Source: Hymenobacter convexus
GTDB lineage: Bacteria; Bacteroidota; Bacteroidia; Cytophagales; Hymenobacteraceae
Reading direction: 5' to 3'
Length of the DNA stretch: 64,000 nt
Assembly (NCBI RefSeq): GCF_030580955.1
Contig: NZ_JAUQON010000001.1
Location: 744,001 to 808,000 of the forward strand
The notes below the pieces were generated by a model that saw only the letters and a program-made list of their open reading frames with translations, was not told where the DNA came from and did not search any database. This document shows, one piece after another, positions 45,885 through 53,101 of the stretch (positions within the stretch are counted from its first letter, which is position 1; each line of letters starts with the position of its first letter). The position numbers and the translations under genes were made by a program.

Positions 45885-47861
45885 ATGCGTCCCTTCCTCC
45901 TCGCCATTCTCCTGCTCATCGCGGCCGCTGCACCGGCCCAAACCCTGCCGCCCGACCTCATCCACGCCGGCTACAACTGGGACGTGGCCCGCAAGCAGCG
46001 CCTACCCATTTCCAAAGAGGAGGCCGAACTGCCGGCCATTATTCTGCGCGATTTCACGAGCATTGAGTACTACTACGACAAGTCGCGTAAGGACATGCGC
46101 CTGTTTGCCACCGAGCACCGCATTGTGCGCGTGAACTCGTCCGACGGCATCGAGCGGTTTAACAAGATTGTAGTGCCGGTGTTGGAAACCGGCGCGCCCG
46201 TCGACATCAAGGCCCGCACCATCAGCCCGCGCGGCGAGGTGCACGAGGTGAAAGCCGCCGACATGAAGGAGCTGAAGGACCAGGAGGGCGGCCGCGGCTT
46301 CCGCGTGTTTGCCGTGGACGGCGTGGAAAAGGGCAGCGAAGTGGAGTACTTCTACACCCGCGAGCGGCGCTTCAACCACTTTGGCAGCGAGGTGCTGCAA
46401 ACCGACATTGCGGCCCGCGACGTGGTATTCGAGTTGATTTCGCCCGAAGCCCTGACCTTCGAAGCCCACGTCTACAACGGCCCGGCCGTGACCGTCGACA
46501 CCACCATGACCGGCCACCGCGCCCTTCGCCTCGCCCTAAAATCGGTGCCGGGCGTGCGCGACGAAGCCTTCGCCAACGTGCCCGCCCAGCGCATGCGCGT
46601 GGAGTACAAGCTGGCCTACATTGCCAGCAAGGGCCAAGTGCGCCAGTTCACCTGGGCCGACGCCAGCCAGTTTCTCTACCGCAACATGACCGAGCTGGGC
46701 AAGGACGACGTGAAGGCTGTGGCCAAGGTGCTGGCCGCCGCCAAGCTGCCCACCAGCGGGCCGCTGCCCGAGCGCATTATGGCTGCCGAGAACTACGTGA
46801 AACTCAACTTTAACCTCGAAGAAGGCGCCAACCCAGCCTTAAGCCAGGTCGTAGCCACCCACAACGCCCCCGAAGCCGGCTTTACCCACCTGCTGGCCGC
46901 CATCTACCGCACGCTGGGCATCGATTATGAAGTGGTAGTGACGAGCGGACGCGAGGCCGCGCCCTTCGACGGCAGCTTCGATACCTGGAACTACCTCGAC
47001 CATTTCGCGCTGTATTTCCCGGCCACCGGGCAGTACCTGGCCCCCGGCCGCCCCGAGTACCGCTACGGCATGCTGCCCGCCGACTGGACGGCCGGCTCCG
47101 GGCTGTTCATCAAGGGTGTAAAGCTGGGCAATATTGAATCAGCGGTGGGCAAGGTGAAGGAAATTCCGGCCCTCACGGCCGAGCAGAGCCCACAGAACAT
47201 CGATGCCACCGTAACCTTCTCGCCCGATTTGAGCAGCAGCACCGTGCAGCTCCGCCAGACGCTGGGCGGCTACCCGGCCCTGCAAATCCAGCCTTTCTGG
47301 GCTTTAATTCCCGAAGCCAAGCGCACCGAAATCATGCAACAGCTGCAGAAAGGCGTGGTGGCCGACGCCACCAACTTCCAGAAAATGACTGTGCAAAACG
47401 TAGAACGCGGCGTGAGCCCACTCGAAAAGCCTTTCATCATCGAAGGCCAGCTCGACTCGCCTTCATTGCTCGACAAAGCCGGCCCGCGCTACCTCTTCAA
47501 AATCGGCACCCTGCTGGGCCCGCAAACCGAGCTTTACCAGAAGGAAGAGCGGCAGTTCGACGTAGAAAACGACAACAACCGCCGCTACCTGCGCACCATC
47601 CGTTTCGACGTGCCGGCCGGCTACACCGTGCGCAACCTCAACGACCTGAACGTAGACGTGAAAGCCGGTGCCGACGCCGCCAAACCCGACTACGATTTCC
47701 ACTCTTCCTACGTACAGCAGGGCCAGACCGTGACGGTGACAGTAGACGAAAACTACCGCCAAATCCGCTGGCCCAAAGCCGATTTCGAAGCCTTCCGCGC
47801 CGTGGTAAATGCCTCGGCCAACTGGAACAAAGTGGTGCTGGTGCTGGACAAGAAAAGCTAG
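45885..47861 (+). CDS. DUF3857 transglutaminase-like paralogue lacking the triad
   Basis: This 658-residue exported protein has a signal peptide MRPFLLAILLLIAAAAPAQ. The same domain order as the protein at 40923 is seen, with a DUF3857 part (IVVPVLETGAPVDIKARTIS) and a transglutaminase-like part. At the place of YGDCKD it reads PEAGFTHLL, so the catalytic cysteine is gone. The His context is kept (WNYLDHFALYF), but the Asp segment FLDATS is replaced by YLAPGR. It is therefore probably a pseudoenzyme that binds without cutting. The start at 45885 gives the signal peptide directly. A family A repeat follows the stop by 25 bases. Confidence 0.85.
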   Translation: MRPFLLAILLLIAAAAPAQTLPPDLIHAGYNWDVARKQRLPISKEEAELPAIILRDFTSIEYYYDKSRKDMRLFATEHRIVRVNSSDGIERFNKIVVPVLETGAPVDIKARTISPRGEVHEVKAADMKELKDQEGGRGFRVFAVDGVEKGSEVEYFYTRERRFNHFGSEVLQTDIAARDVVFELISPEALTFEAHVYNGPAVTVDTTMTGHRALRLALKSVPGVRDEAFANVPAQRMRVEYKLAYIASKGQVRQFTWADASQFLYRNMTELGKDDVKAVAKVLAAAKLPTSGPLPERIMAAENYVKLNFNLEEGANPALSQVVATHNAPEAGFTHLLAAIYRTLGIDYEVVVTSGREAAPFDGSFDTWNYLDHFALYFPATGQYLAPGRPEYRYGMLPADWTAGSGLFIKGVKLGNIESAVGKVKEIPALTAEQSPQNIDATVTFSPDLSSSTVQLRQTLGGYPALQIQPFWALIPEAKRTEIMQQLQKGVVADATNFQKMTVQNVERGVSPLEKPFIIEGQLDSPSLLDKAGPRYLFKIGTLLGPQTELYQKEERQFDVENDNNRRYLRTIRFDVPAGYTVRNLNDLNVDVKAGADAAKPDYDFHSSYVQQGQTVTVTVDENYRQIRWPKADFEAFRAVVNASANWNKVVLVLDKKS

Positions 47862-47886
47862 CGCCGCCTGCGCTGGACTGGTAAGA

Positions 47887-47998
47887 AAAGAACGTCATGC
47901 TGAGCGAAGTCGAAGCATCTCGCGTAGGGTAGTAACTTAATCGATTGGTTTACTACCCCACGCGAGATGCTTCGACTTCGCTCAGCATGACGTTCTTT
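47887..47998. repeat. Palindromic intergenic repeat, family A, copy 2
   Basis: Arms of 49 bases (AAAGAACGTCATGCTGAGCG and on) differ at one position. This copy has GAAGTC in place of GCAGTC in the core and the longest arms of the family. Its central TCGATTGG is shared with copy 4. Confidence 0.9.
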
Positions 47999-48019
47999 AG
48001 ACCAATCAACTTTAAGACC

Positions 48020-48520
48020 ATGCCCACCGTCCCCGCCGATTCTCCGCAAGCCGCCGCCTTTCGCCGTCAGGTACTCAACCCGCTGAAGCTGCGACTCTTT
48101 CTGCTGCAAAAGCTGCCCATGGCTTGGCTGGCGGGCCTGCGCCTTACGGCGCTCACGCCGGAGGCAGCCACCGTCACCATCCGCTACAAATACCTCACGC
48201 AAAACCCGTTTCGCAGCATCTACTTTGCCTGCCTAGCGATGGCAGCCGAGTTGGCCAGCGGCATTCAGGCCATGATGCACGTGCAGGCCGGCGGGCCGGT
48301 TTCGATGCTGGTGGTGAGCATCCAGGGCGATTTTACCAAAAAAGCCGTGGGCCTGATTTCCTTCACCTGTCCCGACGGGCCACGCATTGCCCAGGCCGTG
48401 GCCGAAAGCCGCGCCACCGGCGAAGGCCGCACCGTGGAATGCACCAGTACCGGCACCGACGAAGCCGGCGACGTGGTGGCCGTGTTCCGGCTCACTTGGT
48501 CGTTTAGGGCGAAGAAGTAG
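48020..48520 (+). CDS. DUF4442 hotdog-fold, thioesterase-like protein
   Basis: This 166-residue protein is of the DUF4442 type, a hotdog-fold family related to acyl-CoA thioesterases. Characteristic parts are PMAWLAGLRLTALTPEAATV, RYKYLTQNPFRSIYFACLAM with the helix that packs into the hotdog sheet, and the closing strand VAVFRLTWSF. No signal peptide is present, so it is cytosolic. The catalytic residue of this family is not settled, so activity is inferred only. The ATG at 48020 is used, since the 25 codons upstream are translated repeat sequence (RDASTSLSMT). It converges on the small zinc-ribbon gene with 23 bases between stops. Confidence 0.82.
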   Translation: MPTVPADSPQAAAFRRQVLNPLKLRLFLLQKLPMAWLAGLRLTALTPEAATVTIRYKYLTQNPFRSIYFACLAMAAELASGIQAMMHVQAGGPVSMLVVSIQGDFTKKAVGLISFTCPDGPRIAQAVAESRATGEGRTVECTSTGTDEAGDVVAVFRLTWSFRAKK

Positions 48521-48543
48521 GGTTTCTTTTGATGAAACGTGGT

Positions 48544-48900
48544 TTAGCCCAAGAGTTTCCACAGCGAAAAAACAATCAGCGCTAATAAGCAAACTCCACC
48601 GATGAGACCTTTTGCAAAGTCTTGTCGGTGAAGTTTTCTGCGGTACGTTTCGGCCTTCTGTTGCGGCAGGAAATAGCCACGCCAAGCATTATCTGGCTGG
48701 GAAAGCGCCCATATTTCTCCGCAGGCTGGGCATCGGTATAATTGCTCAGTATCTGAATCGTTTGGGGCTTTGAACGGCAGATGCTGCCAGGGGAATAATT
48801 TCTGTTGCGCAAGTTTCTCATGCAGCACAGCTTCAAAAACAGCGAATTCCCAATAAGAGGGAAATGTTGTCAATTCTTGCTGAAAACATTCGGGGCACAT
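48544..48900 (-). CDS. Zinc-ribbon-like single-pass membrane protein
   Basis: This 118-residue protein has two CxxC pairs, CPEC at residues 2-5 and CPAC at 57-60, which could hold one zinc ion. It ends in a membrane helix (GGVCLLALIVFSLWKLL), so the ribbon faces the cytoplasm if the tail is a C-terminal anchor. No family is recognised. It starts 10 bases after the stop of the DisA_N-domain gene and is very probably co-transcribed with it. Its base composition is visibly AT-richer than its neighbours, which hints at separate origin. The functional link to the nucleotide-cyclase-like protein is inference from position. Confidence 0.68.
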   Translation of the reverse strand: MCPECFQQELTTFPSYWEFAVFEAVLHEKLAQQKLFPWQHLPFKAPNDSDTEQLYRCPACGEIWALSQPDNAWRGYFLPQQKAETYRRKLHRQDFAKGLIGGVCLLALIVFSLWKLLG

Positions 48901-48910
48901 GGTTTCACGC

Positions 48911-50413
48911 TTACTCCCGTTCCGACGGAATCACGTCCACCAGCCCGTCCTCGCTCACCACAATGGCGATGCACGGATACTCCGAGCTCTCCACGTAGCG
49001 CAGGGCCGAGTTGTAGCGGGCGCCACGAGCGCCATCGCCCCGGCCGGAGGCGCGGCCGTCCAGAATGACGCCGATAGAGTAGCAGTAGCCCTCCGGGTCG
49101 AGCAGTACGGCGCCGTCGATGCTGGTGACGAGCTGGGTGATGAGCGGCGTGAGCGGCACCGGCTCGATGAGCGTGCACTGCAGCTTGAGGCGGTCGGCTT
49201 CGGCCAGCGCCTCGGTGGTGATGACGAGCAGCGTGCCGTGCTTCTGGCGGCTGGCTTCAAGCACCACGTCCCAGAGGCGTTCCACCTTGGCCGGGTCGGT
49301 GAGGGCGAAGGTGCGCTTGAGGGCCTTGCGGAAACCGGTGCGGTTGAGGCGCGTGTGGGGCAGGCCGGGCAGGCCGTAGTGCGAGCGTAGCAGCACCTGG
49401 CCGGCGTGCTGCAACTCCCAGGCGTAGTGCGTCACGAAGCTGATGATAAACAGGTCTTCGCGCTCGGCATCGTAGGGGCCCACCTGGCGGCCCAGGGCGT
49501 ACACGCTGTCGCCGTCGGCCAGCAGGTGCACGTCGGGCGTGGTCATCTCCAGCAGTTTGCGCACAGCGCGGTAGTCGGTGAGGGCCGTGGGGCAGGTGAG
49601 GGCGAATATTTCCTCCAGGTTGGGGTGGCCGCGGCGGGCCAGCAGCAGCTTGCCCACGCCCTCGGCGCCCTCGTAGCGCAGGCTGCTGATGGTGTTGCAG
49701 GTGCTGAAGAGCTGCGTCATGGCCGGGTCGAGGCCCAGGGCTTGCGCGGGCGTGTCCATCAGGGCCTTGCCGGCGCTACGCAGCAATTCCTCACTCTCGC
49801 GGGGCCGCACGAAAAAGCCCAGGCCGGCCGCCACGTCCTTCAGCGCCTTCACGGTTTCGTCGTTGAAGCGGTACATGGCCGCCACCAGCAGCGACGGCGC
49901 CAGCGGCCGGCCGCTGGTATAGAAGCGGTGGGGCCGCAGCGACGGATAGGCCCGCAGCGGTTTTCGCTGCAGGCGCAGCACCGTCACCACGTAGTGGCCG
50001 TGCATCTCCACGGGCCAGCCGGCAAAATGCTGGTGCGGCGCGTGCTCGTCCAGCTGGTCCAGGGTTTCCTGCACGGCATCGCGGATGCCCAGCACCTCGT
50101 GCTTGCGGCGCACCATGTCGGCGGGCACGTCGTCGCTCTCCACGTAGGGCCGGGGCGCGGTGAGCTGAATGACCTTGCCGCGCGCCACGGCCCCGTCGAA
50201 CGGCTCGCTGGGCAGGCCGCAATCTTCGGGCTCCAGGCAGCGGGCGCACTGCGTGGGGTCAGTGGGCAGGGCCAGCAGCAGCACAAAGGGCTTCAGGTCG
50301 TCGTCGAGAAAATCGAAGAGGTCATTCGCCAGGGCCTGGGTGGCTTGGTGGTAGCGGATTTGATGGGCCCAAAGCAGGGTGGGAGAGGTGGCGAGGATGA
50401 GGGAGGGAATCAT
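48911..50413 (-). CDS. DisA_N (diadenylate-cyclase-like) domain protein with altered RHR motif
   Basis: This 500-residue protein has a large N-terminal region (about residues 1-410) of mixed alpha/beta character without recognised catalytic motifs, rich in Leu/Arg helices. A C-terminal DisA_N-type domain follows. In it the DGA motif is IDGAVLLDPEGYCYSIGV at about 432-449, and 33 residues later, where active cyclases have RHR, the protein has GARYNSALRYV with Arg466-Tyr467-Asn468. The spacing is that of true diadenylate cyclases, so the fold is kept, but the phosphate-contacting His and second Arg are not. It could be a variant cyclase, a cyclase for another nucleotide or a nucleotide sensor. 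No membrane helix is seen. Its small partner gene lies downstream. Confidence 0.8.
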   Translation of the reverse strand: MIPSLILATSPTLLWAHQIRYHQATQALANDLFDFLDDDLKPFVLLLALPTDPTQCARCLEPEDCGLPSEPFDGAVARGKVIQLTAPRPYVESDDVPADMVRRKHEVLGIRDAVQETLDQLDEHAPHQHFAGWPVEMHGHYVVTVLRLQRKPLRAYPSLRPHRFYTSGRPLAPSLLVAAMYRFNDETVKALKDVAAGLGFFVRPRESEELLRSAGKALMDTPAQALGLDPAMTQLFSTCNTISSLRYEGAEGVGKLLLARRGHPNLEEIFALTCPTALTDYRAVRKLLEMTTPDVHLLADGDSVYALGRQVGPYDAEREDLFIISFVTHYAWELQHAGQVLLRSHYGLPGLPHTRLNRTGFRKALKRTFALTDPAKVERLWDVVLEASRQKHGTLLVITTEALAEADRLKLQCTLIEPVPLTPLITQLVTSIDGAVLLDPEGYCYSIGVILDGRASGRGDGARGARYNSALRYVESSEYPCIAIVVSEDGLVDVIPSERE

Positions 50414-50539
50414 ATAGCGCTATAACAAACGGCTGGCAAAAACCTCCCACATCCACTATGCCCACGCGGGGCGCAAGGAAATTTCGCATTGCCCGGGCCA
50501 AGCGAAACCTGCCGCTCCCGAACGCCGCAACGCGGAGGC
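50414..50539. other. Intergenic region between TonB-type and DisA_N-type genes
   Basis: In these 126 bases I see no hairpin or exact TAnnTTTG box; the promoter of the DisA_N-domain gene is expected here. Confidence 0.35.
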
Positions 50540-51352
50540 CTACAACTGAAACAAGACGGGCAACAGCATCTTTTGCTTTATCGGTTTGCCCTGAAACATG
50601 GCGGGCTCCCACTTGGGCGCGGCTTTGATAAGGCGCAGGGCTTCCTCATCCAGGCCCGAGCCCATCTTGCGGGCCACGCGCACGTCGGTGAGGCTGCCGT
50701 CGGGCTGCACCATGAACTCGACCATCACCTTGCCCTGAATCTTACGCTGTTTGGCCAGCAAAGGGTACTTCTGGTTTTTCTCAATCCAGTCGAAAAAGGC
50801 CTGGGTGCCGCCCACGGGCTGGGTGGGGCGGTCGGGGGCCACCACAGGGCGCACGTTGGGGTTGGCCGAGGCCGCGATGTCGGCGGCCGGGGTGAGGATG
50901 GGCCGCTCCTTACCGGCCGTGCCCACGGTGATGGTGCTGCCCGGCGACATCACAAACGACACGGGCACCACCACGCGCTGGCGCACGATTTCGTTGCGGT
51001 GGTGGCGGGCCGGCGTCCACTTAGGGGCGCTTTTGATGAGGCGAATGGCCTCGGCATCCAGCTCCGGCGAGAGCGGGGTTTCTACTTTTACATCGTTCAC
51101 GGTGCCGGTTTTTTCCACAATGAAGCTCACCTTCACCGTGCCCTGAATGCCCTTTTGCATGGCGCTGGCGGGGTATTTCTGGTGGTCGGCCAGAAACTGG
51201 GCGTAGCGCTCGGTGCCGCCAATGGGCACGGCTGGCTGGGCCACCGAGTCGTACACGGTGCCGCTGGAGGGCTTGGGCGGCATCTTGAGCTTCTGGGCCT
51301 GGGCGCCAAAGCCAATGGAACAAGCGAGCAGTAGAAGGAACCGGGTTTTCAT
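50540..51352 (-). CDS. Exported protein with two TonB C-terminal domains
   Basis: The protein has 270 residues. A signal peptide (MKTRFLLLLACSIGFGAQAQ) is followed by two TonB_C domains in tandem. The first is at about 45-125 (YPASAMQKGIQGTVKVSFIV, IRLIKSAPKWTPARH) and the second at about 185-268 (YPLLAKQRKIQGKVMVEFMV, LRLIKAAPKWEPAMF). Classical TonB has an uncleaved N-terminal anchor and one such domain, so this is an unanchored periplasmic version. It may bind TonB boxes or outer-membrane proteins without coupling to ExbBD. The start at 51352 is set by the signal peptide; the frame is open 46 codons further upstream but is not signal-like. Confidence 0.85.
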   Translation of the reverse strand: MKTRFLLLLACSIGFGAQAQKLKMPPKPSSGTVYDSVAQPAVPIGGTERYAQFLADHQKYPASAMQKGIQGTVKVSFIVEKTGTVNDVKVETPLSPELDAEAIRLIKSAPKWTPARHHRNEIVRQRVVVPVSFVMSPGSTITVGTAGKERPILTPAADIAASANPNVRPVVAPDRPTQPVGGTQAFFDWIEKNQKYPLLAKQRKIQGKVMVEFMVQPDGSLTDVRVARKMGSGLDEEALRLIKAAPKWEPAMFQGKPIKQKMLLPVLFQL

Positions 51353-51507
51353 GGGAGCAGCGGAATAAATTCGACGGGGTTGGATGCAAATTACGGCATG
51401 GAGAACACCGCTCACTGAAAAAACCTTGCCAGCCGGAGCCGCCAAATAAGCCGACGTGCGGCCCGGCGTTTTACTTTCGCCCCGTCGCACCTCATTTTAC
51501 TTCCCGC

Positions 51508-51927
51508 ATGGCCAAGTCCCCCACCACCTCCCGCGCCCCCGAGCCCGTTGGCGCCTACCCCTACACCCGCCGCGTGGGCAACCTGCTATTTCTGTCGGGC
51601 GTGGGCCCGCGGCAGCGCGGCCAGAACGGCATTCCCGGCGTCGAGGTCGACGAGGACGGCAACGTGCTGCAATACGACTTCGAGAGCCAGTGCCACGCCG
51701 TGTTTCAGAACGTGCGCTACATCCTGGAAGAAGCTGGCGCCAAGTGGGACGACCTGGTGGACGTCACCGTGTTTCTCACCAACATGAAGGACGACTTTCC
51801 GGTGTACAACCGCCTCTACGCCGAGTACTTCGCCACGGCCCAGCCCTGCCGCACCACCCTCGAAATCAATTGCCTGCCCACGCCCATTGCCATCGAGCTG
51901 AAGTGCATTGCGGCTTTGTCGCATTAA
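51508..51927 (+). CDS. RidA-family deaminase
   Basis: This 139-residue RidA/YjgF-family protein has the features GNLLFLSGVGPRQRG, VFQNVRYILEEAGAKWDDLV then VTVFLTNMKDDF, and the ligand arginine in CRTTLEINCLP. The glutamate in the last strand is present in IAIELKCIAAL. RidA proteins hydrolyse reactive enamine/imine intermediates; the sequence PVGAYPYTRRVGNLLFLSGV is closest to the 2-aminomuconate-deaminase-like branch. That would fit a kynurenine or anthranilate route, but no other gene of such a route is here. It is probably a trimer in the cytosol. Confidence 0.9.
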   Translation: MAKSPTTSRAPEPVGAYPYTRRVGNLLFLSGVGPRQRGQNGIPGVEVDEDGNVLQYDFESQCHAVFQNVRYILEEAGAKWDDLVDVTVFLTNMKDDFPVYNRLYAEYFATAQPCRTTLEINCLPTPIAIELKCIAALSH

Positions 51928-51984
51928 TCAGGCTTTGACGGGACGGAGCGCAACCGCCGCGCTGCTTTTCCGGTTAAGAGGCGA

Positions 51985-52947
51985 ATGTACATTCGTAAAA
52001 ACCTCCGGTGGAACGTAGTTTGGCACCTTACCTGGCGCAGCCTGCTCATCTTCATCGTCTACAATACCCTGGTCTGCTTGCTCTACGGGCCGCTCAACGT
52101 GCACGTGCTCGACATTCCGTGGCAGCCCGTGGCGCTGCTGGGCACGGCTGTGGCGTTCTACATCGGCTTTAAAAGCAACGGCTCCTACGACCGGTTCTGG
52201 GAAGGCCGGCAGCTGTGGGGCAGCATCGTGAACACCAGCCGGGTCTGGGCCATTCGGGTGTTCGATTTCGTGCACCCCGAAGGCAACGCCGACCCCGACG
52301 CCCAGCCCGAGCTGGCTGCCCTGCACCGCCGCCTGGCCTACCGGCAAGTGGCGTGGTGCAACGCCCTGCGCCTGCACCTGCGCCGCCAGACTGCCGAGCT
52401 GTGGGACACCGAAGTAGCGCCCTTCCTGCCCGCCGCCGAGGCTGCCCAAGCCAAAGCCCTTAGCAACCCGCCCACCCACCTGCTGCGCCGCCAAAGCGTC
52501 GAGCTGCGCGAGCTGGCCGAGCGCGGCCTGCTCACCGAGTTTCGCCAGGTGGCCCTCATGCAAACCATTCAGGACTTGTTCAACGCGCAGGGCGGCTGCG
52601 AGCGCATCAAAAACACGCCATTTCCGCGGCAGTTCGCGTTTTTCAGCTTCGCATTTGTCTGGATATTCGCCGCCATTCTGCCGCTGGGCCTGGTAGAGGA
52701 GTTCGACCACCGCGTGGCCCTGGGCCAGTACCACGTGTGGCTGATGGTGCCGTTTTCGACGCTGGTTTCGTGGGTGTTCAACGTCATCGAAGTGGTGGGC
52801 CACACCAGCGAAAACCCCTTCGAAAACGACATCTACGACGTGCCCATGACGACCATCTGCCGCAGCATCGAAATCGACATCCGCGAGCTGCTGCAGGAAA
52901 CCGAACTGCCCCCCAAGATTGAAGCCGTGGACGACGTGCTGTATTAA
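51985..52947 (+). CDS. Bestrophin-family (UPF0187) channel
   Basis: This 320-residue membrane protein is of the bacterial bestrophin family. It opens YIRKNLRWNVVWHLTWRSLL with the first helix. The pore-lining region contains FYIGFKSNGSYDRFWEGRQL, the most conserved stretch in the family, and a second helical pair is in QFAFFSFAFVWIFAAILPLG. The C-terminal EVVGHTSENPFENDIYDVPM is also typical. Bacterial homologues form pentameric ion channels that can be selective for cations rather than chloride, so selectivity is left open. It starts 57 bases after the RidA gene. A family A repeat follows the stop and separates it from a convergent gene. Confidence 0.92.
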   Translation: MYIRKNLRWNVVWHLTWRSLLIFIVYNTLVCLLYGPLNVHVLDIPWQPVALLGTAVAFYIGFKSNGSYDRFWEGRQLWGSIVNTSRVWAIRVFDFVHPEGNADPDAQPELAALHRRLAYRQVAWCNALRLHLRRQTAELWDTEVAPFLPAAEAAQAKALSNPPTHLLRRQSVELRELAERGLLTEFRQVALMQTIQDLFNAQGGCERIKNTPFPRQFAFFSFAFVWIFAAILPLGLVEEFDHRVALGQYHVWLMVPFSTLVSWVFNVIEVVGHTSENPFENDIYDVPMTTICRSIEIDIRELLQETELPPKIEAVDDVLY

Positions 52948-52976
52948 GGTCGTCGGTCGGATAAGAACTTAAAATT

Positions 52977-53084
52977 AAAAAGGGCCGTCATGCTGAGCGC
53001 AGTCGAAGCATCTCTACCGCAAGAGTAAATAATTACTTGTGAGGTAAAGATGCTTTGACTGCGCTCAGCATGACGGCCCTTTTT
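52977..53084. repeat. Palindromic intergenic repeat, family A, copy 3
   Basis: Arms of about 42 bases (AAAAAGGGCCGTCATGCTGA and on) have a few differences near the inner ends. The outer A5/T5 makes it look like a terminator between the two convergent genes, and it may act as one. Confidence 0.88.
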
Positions 53085-53101
53085 GCGTCAGCTTCTATAG
53101 T

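Noticed and set aside
48544..50413. CBASS-like or c-di-AMP defence operon
   Set aside because: No effector (nuclease, phospholipase, TIR, SAVED or pore-forming gene) is seen; the partner is only a small CxxC membrane protein, so a defence claim is not supported.
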